This document shows, piece after piece, positions 46,945-56,265 of a DNA stretch of 64,000 bases. The stretch is from Candidatus Cloacimonadota bacterium (GTDB lineage: Bacteria; Cloacimonadota; Cloacimonadia; Cloacimonadales; Cloacimonadaceae), in contig JAKOXG010000004.1 in the NCBI GenBank assembly GCA_029781115.1, positions 1-64,000 on the forward strand. The letters are read 5' to 3'. The translations under genes were made by a program, and so were the position numbers. Each line of letters starts with the position of its first letter. The first letter of the stretch is position 1. A model generated the notes under the pieces. The model was not told the origin of the DNA. It did not search any database and worked only from the letters and a program-made list of their open reading frames with translations.

Positions 46945-47789
46945 GATTCCGGTTCTGGAGTGGTGATGATGACCAGTTTGTTGAATTCCTTGAGGGTAAT
47001 TTCCGTAATTACTTGATCTTCGTCTGTCAAGTGAATCTTTTTGTTTAAGACATCTATCTTAAATACATACATCTGTTGGGAGTTACACATCACGCAGGTG
47101 CCCAGAAGGGGGTAGTCTTTGGCTTCTTCCACATAGAATTCTTCTTCAAAGTTGAGGCAACAGAGCAGGCGTCCGCATGGGCCGGAAATCTTGGAGAGAT
47201 TGCCGGCTAAATTCTGGTCTTTGGCCATCTTGATGGTCACTTGGCTAAAGCGTTTCAGGAAGCTGCCGCAGCAGTATTGGTTGCCACACATCCCAAAGCC
47301 GCCCAGCCTCTTTGCTTCGTCTCTACCGGTAGTCTGGTGCAGCTCAATGCGGGTTCTGAACACATTGGCCAGCTCGCGCACAAATACTCGAAAGTCGATC
47401 CTGCCATCAGCTGAGAAGAAGAAAGTCAGCTTGTTGCCGTCAAATTGGTATACGGTTTCTATCAGCTTCATCACGAATGGGTAGCGTGCCAAGATGTCCA
47501 TAAAGATACCGGATGCCTTATCTTCATCTGCCTCTAATGTTTCGATCTTGTTGATGTCTGTTTGGGTTGCTTTGCGCTTGATTCCATAAGGCTTCTCGGG
47601 CAGAGCGGGTATCTGCGAGGGATGAATGGCCAGATGGATGATCTGGGCGATGTCCTCACCGCGTTCCACCTCCACGATGATCAGGTCATCGGGTTGCAGG
47701 GCAAGATTGTTTGTGTTTTGGTAGTATCCCAGCCTTCCGTTGCGGAATTCCACCTCTATATAGTCCAGTGCTTGGCTACTGTCTTCCAT
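46938..47789 (-). CDS. PSP1/RicT family protein
   Basis: 283 residues. Cys-rich core with FGMCGNQYCCGSFLKRF and GPCGRLLCCLNFE, the PSP1 pattern. In Bacillus the RicT (YaaT) protein works in an Fe-S-containing RicAFT complex that acts with RNase Y on mRNA maturation. RicA and RicF are not seen nearby. The ATG follows the TAA of the glmU-like gene directly, with GGAG inside that gene. Confidence 0.9.
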   Translation of the reverse strand: MEDSSQALDYIEVEFRNGRLGYYQNTNNLALQPDDLIIVEVERGEDIAQIIHLAIHPSQIPALPEKPYGIKRKATQTDINKIETLEADEDKASGIFMDILARYPFVMKLIETVYQFDGNKLTFFFSADGRIDFRVFVRELANVFRTRIELHQTTGRDEAKRLGGFGMCGNQYCCGSFLKRFSQVTIKMAKDQNLAGNLSKISGPCGRLLCCLNFEEEFYVEEAKDYPLLGTCVMCNSQQMYVFKIDVLNKKIHLTDEDQVITEITLKEFNKLVIITTPEPESC

Positions 47790-48989
47790 TTAGTCTCCAT
47801 AAGTTAAATTGAATATTTGGGTGTAAAGGGCTGCCTCTTGAGGGCTGAATTGCAGGCCGCGACGTTGCTTGACCAGTGCAGCTGTTTTGCAGAAGGATTC
47901 CACCCTGTGAGGCACCATAAGACCGGCATTGCCCCAGGAAAAGTCTGGGATGAAACCATCAATAAGGCCGCTGCCCCAGAGGTTTGAGCCCACTCCGATT
48001 ACGGCGCCGGTATTGATGCTGCAATTGATGCCAATCTTGCTGTGATCAGCTATAATGCATCCCATGAACATTGTGCGCATATCTTCTTTCTTGCCTGTAA
48101 GATAGCTATAGCTAAAAACGCTGCCGTAGGTGTTCTTGAGGTCGCTGTTGTTGGTATCTGCGCCGATGTTTACCCATTCACCCACGTAGCTGTGACCCAA
48201 AAAGCCGTCGTGCTGCTTGTTTGAATAGGCTTGGAAGATGCTGCCTTCCACCTCGCCGCCCACTTTGCAGACGGGGCCGATCGAGGTGCCGGGGTAGATT
48301 TTGGCAGCGATCTTGATCTGGCTCTTTTTGCCAATATAGGCGGGGCCGACGATCACGGCATTGTGCATGATGGTGGCACCTTCGTCGATCACGATTGGGC
48401 CTGAAGAGGCGTCCAAAATCACACCGGGCCTGAGACTTACGCCCTCACCAATCCAGATGGAATAGGGCTCCAGGATGGTGACGCCGGGCTCGGTCTCAAA
48501 GAAGTTGTCTTTATCATAAAAGAACTGTTCAAAGTCTTTGCGGATCAAGCTTTCTGAAGCATGGACAATGTCGCTGAGGTTGCCAAAGAGCCAGCCTTCC
48601 TGTTGCCGGTCTTTGTTCAGGCTATTGATAAAGCTTTCCAAGGGGAAAGACAGCGCTTCAGCGGCTCTATGGGCGATGAGGTATTCACCTTCAAAGATGG
48701 ACTGTCCCGGCTGCAGGGCCTTGATGGCTTGGATGATCTCCGCTTGGGGCTTGATGCGGGAATTGACCAGCAGTTCGCCTTTTGCTGCAGGGCGGTTGAT
48801 CGGCCAATCGGGCAGCCTTTCCTGCCACAAATTCTGCAGACGCGGCTCAATCCAGAGGCCGGCGTCTTCGTCTTTAAAGAGAGCGGTGAGCCTCTGACGC
48901 AGCTTGAGGATGCCACAGCGTATATCTGAAACCGGTCTGCTTTGGCAGATGGGGTAGAAGGCTTTGGGGATGTCGTCGAATATAATCAT
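47790..48989 (-). CDS. GlmU-like sugar-nucleotidyltransferase/acyltransferase (TIGR03991-type)
   Basis: 399 residues. The N-terminal half is a divergent nucleotidyltransferase-like fold. The C-terminal half is a left-handed beta-helix with hexapeptide turns (IWIGEGVSLRPGVILDASSG, AVIVGPAYIGKKSQI) and NTYGSVFSYSYLTGKKEDMR. This layout is used by FCB bacteria in place of standard GlmU to make UDP-GlcNAc. Its start codon shares one base with the GT2 stop. Confidence 0.8.
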   Translation of the reverse strand: MIIFDDIPKAFYPICQSRPVSDIRCGILKLRQRLTALFKDEDAGLWIEPRLQNLWQERLPDWPINRPAAKGELLVNSRIKPQAEIIQAIKALQPGQSIFEGEYLIAHRAAEALSFPLESFINSLNKDRQQEGWLFGNLSDIVHASESLIRKDFEQFFYDKDNFFETEPGVTILEPYSIWIGEGVSLRPGVILDASSGPIVIDEGATIMHNAVIVGPAYIGKKSQIKIAAKIYPGTSIGPVCKVGGEVEGSIFQAYSNKQHDGFLGHSYVGEWVNIGADTNNSDLKNTYGSVFSYSYLTGKKEDMRTMFMGCIIADHSKIGINCSINTGAVIGVGSNLWGSGLIDGFIPDFSWGNAGLMVPHRVESFCKTAALVKQRRGLQFSPQEAALYTQIFNLTYGD

Positions 48990-50140
48990 TATTTCATTCC
49001 TTTAGGCGGCTTTTTGCCGTGCCAGACGAAGAGGTTGAATTGGCCCAAGACCATGGTGAATACCAAAAAGAAGTTTTGGATTGTCACCCAAATGGGGTAG
49101 AAGCGCAGCCTCTTGCCATCCAAGCCCAAATATGACTTGGAATAGTTGAAGAAGATGAGCTCAATCGTCACTCTGAAAGCAAAGAAACATAGAGCCAGCT
49201 TCCAATTGAAGAACAGCATAAAGAAGCTGCCCCAATACAAGAAAGCCAGGGAAAGCAGGATGAAGAAGAACTCTGTGTGCAGCCTCAATTGGTGCTTCAT
49301 ATCCGAAGCCCAGCGTGTCCTCTGGCTGATCAGTTCCTTCCAAGAGGGCATGGGCTGGGTGTAAACAAAGCTTTGGGGGTCGAAGTTGAAGATCACTTTG
49401 TGGCCGGCACGGCGCATCAAATGCATCAAGATCACATCATCGCCGGTGATGAGGTGCTGAATCTTTTCAAAGCCGCCCACCTCCTCCCAGGCGGACTTGA
49501 GGTAGGCCAGGTTTTGCCCGATGCAGGCCCAGTTTTTGCCCACAGTGTAGCCGCCTGCCAAGACCAGATAGGTGGCAGCAAAGTCAAAGTGTTCGTACTT
49601 GTTCACCAGAGAGGCCTTTGACCAATCTTCCAGCAAAGTTCGGGAGTATCCCGCCACCACACTCACGTCATCGGTAAAGTGTTGCACAGTGGATTCCACC
49701 CAAGTGAGCGGGACGATACAATCCGCATCTGTGGTGAGGATGATCTCATTTTTGGCTTTCAAGATGGCGAGATTCATAGCGTTCTTTTTGGGAGAAATGG
49801 CGTTTTCACGCCCCGTAGTCCTGAGGTAGTGCAGCTCCACTCCCATGTTTTGATAGGAGCGAATGATAGCCTCAGAGTTATCGGTGGAGCAATCATCAGC
49901 GATGATGATCTCATACAGCTCGCGGGGGTAGGTTTGATTTACCAATGAAGTGAGTAAGGCAGGGAGGTTGGCCGCTTCATTGTGTGCTGCCACCACGATG
50001 CTGACTCTGCGCTTTTTATAGCTCAGGTTGGGACGGAGATTCTTGTAACCAAAGTAAAACCTGATCACGTAAACCAAATAGGTCACAACGCCCATGGATA
50101 TGGCTAAGATGAGTAGATGGTAGATGATCTTAAAAAGCAA
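48989..50140 (-). CDS. Membrane family-2 glycosyltransferase
   Basis: 383 residues. One N-terminal membrane helix, then a GT2 domain with VVAAHNEAANLPAL, DADC (metal), GDDVIL (catalytic ED-like) and QRTRW (QxxRW). Three C-terminal membrane spans (about 285-375). Likely makes a surface polysaccharide or glycolipid; neighbours (PBP1A, GlmU-like) support cell-envelope work. Confidence 0.88.
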   Translation of the reverse strand: MLFKIIYHLLILAISMGVVTYLVYVIRFYFGYKNLRPNLSYKKRRVSIVVAAHNEAANLPALLTSLVNQTYPRELYEIIIADDCSTDNSEAIIRSYQNMGVELHYLRTTGRENAISPKKNAMNLAILKAKNEIILTTDADCIVPLTWVESTVQHFTDDVSVVAGYSRTLLEDWSKASLVNKYEHFDFAATYLVLAGGYTVGKNWACIGQNLAYLKSAWEEVGGFEKIQHLITGDDVILMHLMRRAGHKVIFNFDPQSFVYTQPMPSWKELISQRTRWASDMKHQLRLHTEFFFILLSLAFLYWGSFFMLFFNWKLALCFFAFRVTIELIFFNYSKSYLGLDGKRLRFYPIWVTIQNFFLVFTMVLGQFNLFVWHGKKPPKGMK

Positions 50141-50155
50141 TCTCTTGGTTCCTTG

Positions 50156-52231
50156 TTAGTTTTCGGTTGTTGGTGAGCCACCTTTACCCCATTGAGTGGG
50201 ATACTGATTGTAGCTGAGTGTATCTGCAACCATGGGCGGGATGTTGTCTTCGATGAAGTATTCCTCGATGCCGCCCATGGGTACGGTAAATCCAGAGGTG
50301 GGATTGATGTGGCGTTTAACCACTTTGGATGGGACTTTGAAGGCATAACGTGAGTCGTCCGTGGCGGGGTAGCGTCCCTTGTTGTCGATCTTGATGGCTT
50401 GAGCCATGATGGCGCCCCAGATGCTTGAAGCCTGGGCTTTTCCGGCGTAGAGTTTGCTGTTGTCATAGCCGGTCCAGAGCCCCAAAGTGAAGGCTTTATT
50501 GAAGCCGACAAACCAGGAGTCATAGTTGTTGGACGAAGTTCCCGTCTTGCCAGCAGAAGGCCATGAATAGCCTCTTCTGGCGCCTGCTCCGGTGCCGCTG
50601 CGGGTAACGGATTCCATCATGCTGGTCATTATATAAGCTACTTCAGGTGTGCAAACTCTAACTCGCTGCCCGGTTCCTCTTTCCAAGACTTTGCCAGACA
50701 TATCTTCCACCTTGGTGATGAAGACGGGTGTGGCTCTCATGCCTTCATTTGGGAAAGCTGTATAGGCGGAAATGAGGCTGATGGGTGTGATTTCGTAGGA
50801 GCCCAGGGCGGCGGTAAAGTTGTCCGCCTTGGTATTCAAGCCAAAGCGTTTAAAGCTTTCATTTATGGCATCCAAACCGATATCATAGCCACATTTCACA
50901 GCCCAGACGTTGTATGAATGGGTGAGGGCAGTGCGCATCCTGCTGTAGCCATGAAAGTTGCGATTGGCATTTTGGGGGCTCCACTCTCCTAAAGTGAAAG
51001 GTGCGTCATTGATAACCGTGGAGGGTGTATATCCCTTTTCCACCGCCATGGTGTAAAAGATGGGTTTGATGGCAGAGCCGGGTTGACGTTTGGCTTGGGT
51101 CATGCGGTTGAACTTGCTGTGCTCAAAGTTACGGCCTCCGATCAAGGCTCTCACATAGCCGGTTTTATTTTCTATCAAGACCAAGCCACCCTGGATGTAT
51201 TTTGTGTCTATATCACGTGTGCCGGGCGGGACGGATGAGTATTTGTTGCGGTTGCCTGCGCTGTTTTCAAAGCGGATGAGGTAGGAGTTCAGGATAGAAT
51301 CCGCCACTGCCGTCATTTCAGGATTGAGGGTGGTATAGATGCGCAAGCCTCCCTCAAAAAGCCTGGATGTGCCATATTTGCGTTCCAGATAGGTGCGGAT
51401 GTGTTCGATGAAGTAATCCGAGGCAAACCTCTTCATATGGCTTTCTTTGGAGCGCAGGGGTGTTGCGATGGCGGCCAAATATTCCTCTTGCGTGATCTTC
51501 TTGGCTTTATACATCCTGGAAAGCACGTGGTCTCTGCGTTTGAGGGCGTTTTCCGGCTTGCTGATGGGGTCGTAATAGTTGGGACGCTGGATCATGCCCA
51601 CCAGTGTGGCAGATTCTGCCAGGCTCAGGTCTCTGGCATGCTTGTTAAAGTAATAGAGTGCAGCAGTTTCCACACCGTGGTTTTGCCTGCCCCAAAAGAT
51701 CTTGTTAAAGTAGATCTCCAGGATCTCCTCTTTGGAGAAGTTGGCCTCAATCCTAAAGGCCAGGATCAGCTCTTTCATCTTGCGGGAAATCTTCTTATCC
51801 AAGGTGAGGAACATATTGCGTGCCATCTGCTGCGTGATGGTGCTCCCACCTTGGGAATAGCCTCCCGAACGGAGGTCTGCAAAGATAGCTCTGGTAAAGC
51901 TGATCGGATCAAAGCCAAAATGCTTGAAAAACCTCTTGTCTTCTGTGACGATCAACGCATCTACCAGATGATCCGGAAGCTCTTTGATGGAGACCAGCTT
52001 GCGCTTTTCAAAGGCGAAGAGATAGATCATCTTGCCATTGCAATCATACACTTCGCTACCGGTGCGCAGGGTGAAGTTTCTCAGCTCTGCGGTGGGCGGC
52101 AGGTCGTCGCTGTAAAACCAGAACAAGCCCACTATGATGCCGATGAATACACAGGCACCAAAGCATACCCAGAGCAGAATCTTCTTGAGCTTCTCTCTAT
52201 CGATGTCGATGTTTTTTAGCGTATCTATCAT
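50156..52231 (-). CDS. Class A penicillin-binding protein 1A
   Basis: 691 residues, bifunctional peptidoglycan synthase. Cytoplasmic N-terminus and one membrane helix (about 14-35). Glycosyltransferase domain with TEDKRFFKHFGFDP and GGSTITQQMARNMF. Transpeptidase domain with QPGSAIKP (active Ser), HSYNVWAV (SxN) and GKTGTSSNNYDSWFVGFNK (KTG). Length and order are ordinary for PBP1A. Confidence 0.95.
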   Translation of the reverse strand: MIDTLKNIDIDREKLKKILLWVCFGACVFIGIIVGLFWFYSDDLPPTAELRNFTLRTGSEVYDCNGKMIYLFAFEKRKLVSIKELPDHLVDALIVTEDKRFFKHFGFDPISFTRAIFADLRSGGYSQGGSTITQQMARNMFLTLDKKISRKMKELILAFRIEANFSKEEILEIYFNKIFWGRQNHGVETAALYYFNKHARDLSLAESATLVGMIQRPNYYDPISKPENALKRRDHVLSRMYKAKKITQEEYLAAIATPLRSKESHMKRFASDYFIEHIRTYLERKYGTSRLFEGGLRIYTTLNPEMTAVADSILNSYLIRFENSAGNRNKYSSVPPGTRDIDTKYIQGGLVLIENKTGYVRALIGGRNFEHSKFNRMTQAKRQPGSAIKPIFYTMAVEKGYTPSTVINDAPFTLGEWSPQNANRNFHGYSRMRTALTHSYNVWAVKCGYDIGLDAINESFKRFGLNTKADNFTAALGSYEITPISLISAYTAFPNEGMRATPVFITKVEDMSGKVLERGTGQRVRVCTPEVAYIMTSMMESVTRSGTGAGARRGYSWPSAGKTGTSSNNYDSWFVGFNKAFTLGLWTGYDNSKLYAGKAQASSIWGAIMAQAIKIDNKGRYPATDDSRYAFKVPSKVVKRHINPTSGFTVPMGGIEEYFIEDNIPPMVADTLSYNQYPTQWGKGGSPTTEN

Positions 52232-52746
52232 TGGATTTCCTCAATCTTGTGTGAAAATAGCTGCATGATATAGGCAGTAAGCAGTCCACTGACCAATCCC
52301 AGCAAAAGCAGGATTGGTGTCAATACAAAAACCTCACTTCTATCCAAAACCACCCATTTTGCGATGATCAGTTGCGCCATATTGTGAGCTGTAGCACCGC
52401 AGATACTCACTCCATAGATGCTGAATCCCAACCTGCTCTTCTTGGCCAAAACCATCATCACAACGGCTGCCAAGCCTGCTCCGAGCGAGATCAAGGTGCT
52501 GGGCGAAAGAAAGGTAAAGGTTACCACAGCGGAAACCAGTGTTTTGGTGATGTTGACGATAATTGCCTGCCAGGCTTTGTTTTCCACGATCAGGTAGAGG
52601 ATGATCACGTTGGAAAGCCCAAGCCGTAGGAAAGGCAGAGGCAGAGACCTGGTGATCAGACTTTCCACAATGTGCAGACTACAGGCAATTGCGCTTAGGA
52701 AAGCCAGGAAAAAGAGAGGGTTCGCTTTCATGTCGCTCGTCTTCAT
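52228..52746 (-). CDS. Gx transporter family / heptaprenyl diphosphate synthase component I-like membrane protein
   Basis: 172 residues with five or six membrane helices (for example VIILYLIVENKAWQAIIVNI). Resembles the Hpre_diP_synt_I family, now seen as ECF-type S components; substrate unknown. Overlaps both neighbours by 4 bp. Confidence 0.78.
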   Translation of the reverse strand: MKTSDMKANPLFFLAFLSAIACSLHIVESLITRSLPLPFLRLGLSNVIILYLIVENKAWQAIIVNITKTLVSAVVTFTFLSPSTLISLGAGLAAVVMMVLAKKSRLGFSIYGVSICGATAHNMAQLIIAKWVVLDRSEVFVLTPILLLLGLVSGLLTAYIMQLFSHKIEEIQ

Positions 52747-53465
52747 GGGGCATCAAATCCAAAAAAGTCTCTGATCAGGGGAGTGCGCTCCTGGCTAAGC
52801 TTGTCCAGGCTGCCGTAATATAGGGCTTCACCTGCTTCCAAAAACAAGACCATGTCGCCCACTCTTTCCAGATTGCGGACATCATGAGTGATGGTGATGG
52901 TGGTAGCGGTCTTGGATTCCACGATACGGTTGATGTAGTATAGCACCTCATCCGCGGTGATGGGATCGAGTCCAGAGACGGGTTCATCAAACACGATGTA
53001 GCGCGGCTTATATACCAAAGCCCTGGCTATGCCCACTCTTTTGCGCATGCCACCGCTGAGTTGGGCGGGAAATTTCTCGCTGGCATCCTCCAAGCCCACT
53101 TCAAAGAGAGCCTGCCTCACCTTTTCCTTCGCCTTCTCCAGATCTTTTTCACCTCTGGTATAAAGCGGTAAAGCCACATTTTGAAATACGCTCAGGGAGT
53201 CCAGCAAGGCAGCGTTTTGAAAGACGATGGCAAATTGTGATTTGTCAGATTCTGAAGTAGCGTCTTGATAGATGTCCACATTGTCGATGATCACTCTGCC
53301 TTCCTGAGGCGGGAAGAAGCCCATCAAAGTCTTGCTCAACACGGTTTTCCCGCTGCCACTGCGTCCCAAGATGATGAGGTTGTTTTCATTGCCCAGCTCA
53401 AAGCTGATGTCTTTGAGGATGGGCTTATCATCCAAGCTGAGGCTAAGATTCTGCACGCTTACCAT
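52743..53465 (-). CDS. MlaF-like ABC ATPase
   Basis: 240 residues from the ATG at 53465; a longer frame exists but would add a non-conserved segment inside vanZ. Walker A GRSGSGKT, Q-loop IVFQNAALLDSLSVFQNV, signature [15 protein letters not shown] and Walker B YIVFDEPVSGLDP are the pattern of MlaF/Ttg2A ATPases for phospholipid transport between membranes. No MlaE permease or MlaD is adjacent, so its partners are elsewhere. Confidence 0.88.
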   Translation of the reverse strand: MVSVQNLSLSLDDKPILKDISFELGNENNLIILGRSGSGKTVLSKTLMGFFPPQEGRVIIDNVDIYQDATSESDKSQFAIVFQNAALLDSLSVFQNVALPLYTRGEKDLEKAKEKVRQALFEVGLEDASEKFPAQLSGGMRKRVGIARALVYKPRYIVFDEPVSGLDPITADEVLYYINRIVESKTATTITITHDVRNLERVGDMVLFLEAGEALYYGSLDKLSQERTPLIRDFFGFDAP

Positions 53466-53820
53466 GGTTAAACAACCCCACAATCCAGGCGCCAAGCAAG
53501 CCGGATGCATTGGCCAAAAAGTCATATACACACACGTTGCGCCCGGGGATAAACTTCTGATGCAGCTCATCGAGCAAAGCGGTGATCAGCACCAGAACAT
53601 AGATCAAGGTGCGTTTGCCCAAGGAATAGCCCTTTTGCTTCATCCGCAGATTGAGCAAACAGCCCAGCACAAAGTAGATGCCAAAATGCGCAAGCTTATC
53701 CCAGGAAAAGATTTCCATCTGCGGAAAATCAGCAGACGGGATGGAGGACAGGATCCAGATGAGGCACCACCATCCTATCAAGAGATACAGGCTCAGATTG
53801 CTCTGTTTGGGGCTTGTCAT
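53443..53820 (-). CDS. VanZ-like membrane protein
   Basis: 125 residues, four membrane segments, with SWDKLAHFGIYFVLG and DELHQKFIPGRNVCVYDFLA, the VanZ-like family core. Function not settled. Overlaps the MlaF-like gene by 23 bp and the DUF3108 gene by 4 bp. Confidence 0.85.
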   Translation of the reverse strand: MTSPKQSNLSLYLLIGWWCLIWILSSIPSADFPQMEIFSWDKLAHFGIYFVLGCLLNLRMKQKGYSLGKRTLIYVLVLITALLDELHQKFIPGRNVCVYDFLANASGLLGAWIVGLFNHGKRAES

Positions 53821-54524
53821 GGATTCACGCTCACCAGTTCCCAGCTCGCTGACAAAACTCCCCTTGATACTTTGGCTTTCACCAGTGTGCCCTTGTTATC
53901 CACCCAAAATTCCGTATTGTTCTTTGGCGAAAAGATGTTGTGGGTGAGGGTGTCGACATAGGGCGGTTTGGTGTGTGTGTCGGAAGAAAAGCTAAAGCTC
54001 CATCCTTGAGCCTGAAAGTTCCCTGCTTTGGTGCTGATTTTGGAGGTGCCCAGATATCTCGCTTTCGCTTGCCACATCGAGCCATTGGCATCCAGTTCAT
54101 AGGTGCCCGCCTTCCCTTTGCCATCACAAAACATCATGATGAGGGAAAACAGCTCTCTGGTGTGCTTAGTGATGCCGTATTTCTGGTTTTGATGGTCGGA
54201 GGTAGTCAATTGGGCAGAGCCGGTGGCATAGTTGTAATTTGTGTAGTAGTTGCACCTTGTCTTTTTGTTGATGACTTTTCTTTCCGTGTTGGTGGGAAAG
54301 TAGTTTGAGTTGTAGTTGATGCGATAGCTATTGTCTACGTATGGAAATATCTTGTTGTTAATCAGAGACTTAACCCAGATAGACAGGCTGCCCGGCTCTT
54401 TGCCTATCTTCAAGGAAACCACCTCCAGCCCCAAGGCCTTGACCTTGTAATCCATGGTGACTGCTTGTAAGCCGCTTCCCAGCAGGGTAAGCATCAGCAG
54501 GAAGAGCGTCAGTTTAGATCTCAT
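53817..54524 (-). CDS. Exported DUF3108 protein
   Basis: 235 residues from ATG 54524, giving signal peptide MRSKLTLFLLMLTLLGSGLQ. Beta-rich body with the DUF3108 end FWVDNKGTLVKAKV. Periplasmic, function unknown. The next ATG upstream would lie inside corC. Confidence 0.78.
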   Translation of the reverse strand: MRSKLTLFLLMLTLLGSGLQAVTMDYKVKALGLEVVSLKIGKEPGSLSIWVKSLINNKIFPYVDNSYRINYNSNYFPTNTERKVINKKTRCNYYTNYNYATGSAQLTTSDHQNQKYGITKHTRELFSLIMMFCDGKGKAGTYELDANGSMWQAKARYLGTSKISTKAGNFQAQGWSFSFSSDTHTKPPYVDTLTHNIFSPKNNTEFWVDNKGTLVKAKVSRGVLSASWELVSVNP

Positions 54525-55791
54525 CTTCGTCTTCTTTTCTCTCGGGCAAATGCACATCCACGGTTTTGATGCTCTTGTTATCACTCTCCATCACCATGAT
54601 CTGCAAACCATCCTCCAACACGTGACTTTCGCCTTTTGCGGGCACATGGTTGAAGTGTGAAAGCAGATATTCCGCCAAGTTGTCATACTCATCGGGATCC
54701 AAATCCGCATCAAACTGCTGATTGAATTGCCTGATATTGCAGCTTCCGCTCACGGTGAAGTGGGTGGGCGATTTCTCCAAAATCTCGGGCGCTTCCACCT
54801 GGTCAAACTCATCATGAATCTCGCCCACGATCTCCTCCAGGATGTCTTCCAGCGAAACCAAGCCTGAAGTCACGCCATATTCATCCACCACCACGGCCAG
54901 TTGCATCTTGCGCTGCTTGAGCTGGTTCAAAAGCGCTTCGACCTTCATGTTCTCGGTCACAAACCACGCAGGTCGCATCAATTCAGGGATTGGCGTCCTT
55001 TGGTTATCGAGAATAAAGTCTTTCACATACACGAGCCCGATGATGTCGTCTACCGTTTCCCTGAATACGGGGATGCGGGAATAGCCTGTTTTGATAATCA
55101 ATTCCCGGAGTTCTGAGATTTCTGCATCCACGTTGATGGCTTGAATCTTGACTCTCGGTACCATGATCTCACTCACTTGTGCTTCCCGGATTCTGTAGAG
55201 GCTGGCCAATATCTGCTTTTCGCCTTCATCCAGGGAGTTGGCTGAGTTTTCGCTATGGATGAGATTGCGAAATTCATCGCTGGAAATGCCTCTCTGCACG
55301 TTGTCATCCACGCCACGCTTTTTGGAGACGAGGTTGGAGAACTGCTCAAATAGCCATACGATGGGGAAGAGCAGGTATTGCAGCACTATCAGTGGAATGC
55401 CCGCAAACTTGGTGAAACTGCCGGCCACGGAGAGAGCCAGCAGCTTGGGCATGATCTCACCAAAAAGCAGGATCAAGCCGGTGGTGACCACCACCTGCAA
55501 GCTCACCATCCATGAGAGGTTCAGAGAGGTTTTCTCGGCTATTTGGATCACCAGCAAAGTAGCCAATGACGCAAGTGCCATATTGACGAAAGTATTTCCC
55601 AAAAGCAGGGTAATAAGCAGCCTGTGAGGCCGTTTCAGCAACTTCAAGGTGCGTTTTGCAGAGGCCGTTTCAGTGCCCTCAAGCTTTTTAAGATAAATCC
55701 GGGATAGTGAGAAAAAGGCCACTTCTGATGCTGAAAAGAAAGCTGACAGCATCAAAAGCACTATCATTATAAATGCAGAACCGTCGTCCAC
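54514..55791 (-). CDS. CNNM/CorC-type transporter (hemolysin C family)
   Basis: 425 residues. Three or four N-terminal membrane helices (DUF21, about 1-200), a CBS pair (about 210-335, with IMVPRVKIQAINVDA and VVDEYGVTSGLVSLEDILEE) and a C-terminal CorC_HlyC domain with HVPAKGESHVLEDGLQI. The family exports magnesium or cobalt. It follows ybeY by 3 bp, a pairing common in bacteria. Confidence 0.92.
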   Translation of the reverse strand: MDDGSAFIMIVLLMLSAFFSASEVAFFSLSRIYLKKLEGTETASAKRTLKLLKRPHRLLITLLLGNTFVNMALASLATLLVIQIAEKTSLNLSWMVSLQVVVTTGLILLFGEIMPKLLALSVAGSFTKFAGIPLIVLQYLLFPIVWLFEQFSNLVSKKRGVDDNVQRGISSDEFRNLIHSENSANSLDEGEKQILASLYRIREAQVSEIMVPRVKIQAINVDAEISELRELIIKTGYSRIPVFRETVDDIIGLVYVKDFILDNQRTPIPELMRPAWFVTENMKVEALLNQLKQRKMQLAVVVDEYGVTSGLVSLEDILEEIVGEIHDEFDQVEAPEILEKSPTHFTVSGSCNIRQFNQQFDADLDPDEYDNLAEYLLSHFNHVPAKGESHVLEDGLQIMVMESDNKSIKTVDVHLPERKEDEDEI

Positions 55792-55794
55792 GTC

Positions 55795-56265
55795 TTATCT
55801 ACCCACCAGTGTTTGTTTATAGTAGTTTTCTTTTTGTTCCATGTTTTTTTTGTCTTGTGTTTTGATGTGATCATAGCCCAGCAAGTGTAGCAAGCCATGA
55901 ATCACTAATATCTGAATCTCCTTGAGAATTGAGTTTGAACCCTTTTGCCTGTAAGCCTGATTTATGTCAACAACAATATCACCCAAGAAGGTTTTTGCCG
56001 TCCCGCTCTCTGGCTCCAAATTGCCCTGTGTGGCTCCAAATGCCAGCACATCAGTGGCTTGGGTTGCACCTCGATACTGCTTGTTAAAGATCTGCATCTG
56101 TTCATCATCACAGATATAAAGCGTGGCATAACATTGCGAGTCAGGCCGCTCTTGTCGCAGGATTTCTTCCGCCATCGTCACCAGAACAGCGGTCTCGATT
56201 TCCTCATCTGTATCGTTGATGATGTCCAGTGCGGGAGGTTCACTCATCTCTGGGCTTTTGCTCAT
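55795..56265 (-). CDS. ybeY: Endoribonuclease YbeY
   Basis: 156 residues. Zinc motif HGLLHLLGYDH near the C-terminus and RGATQATDVLAF upstream. Acts in 16S rRNA 3'-end maturation and ribosome quality control. Overlaps pgpH by 26 bp. Confidence 0.95.
   Translation of the reverse strand: MSKSPEMSEPPALDIINDTDEEIETAVLVTMAEEILRQERPDSQCYATLYICDDEQMQIFNKQYRGATQATDVLAFGATQGNLEPESGTAKTFLGDIVVDINQAYRQKGSNSILKEIQILVIHGLLHLLGYDHIKTQDKKNMEQKENYYKQTLVGR

Noticed and set aside
53466-53570. Longer N-terminus for the MlaF-like ATPase
   Set aside because: Those 35 codons lie within vanZ and are not part of the ABC fold; the ATG at 53465 begins the conserved sequence.
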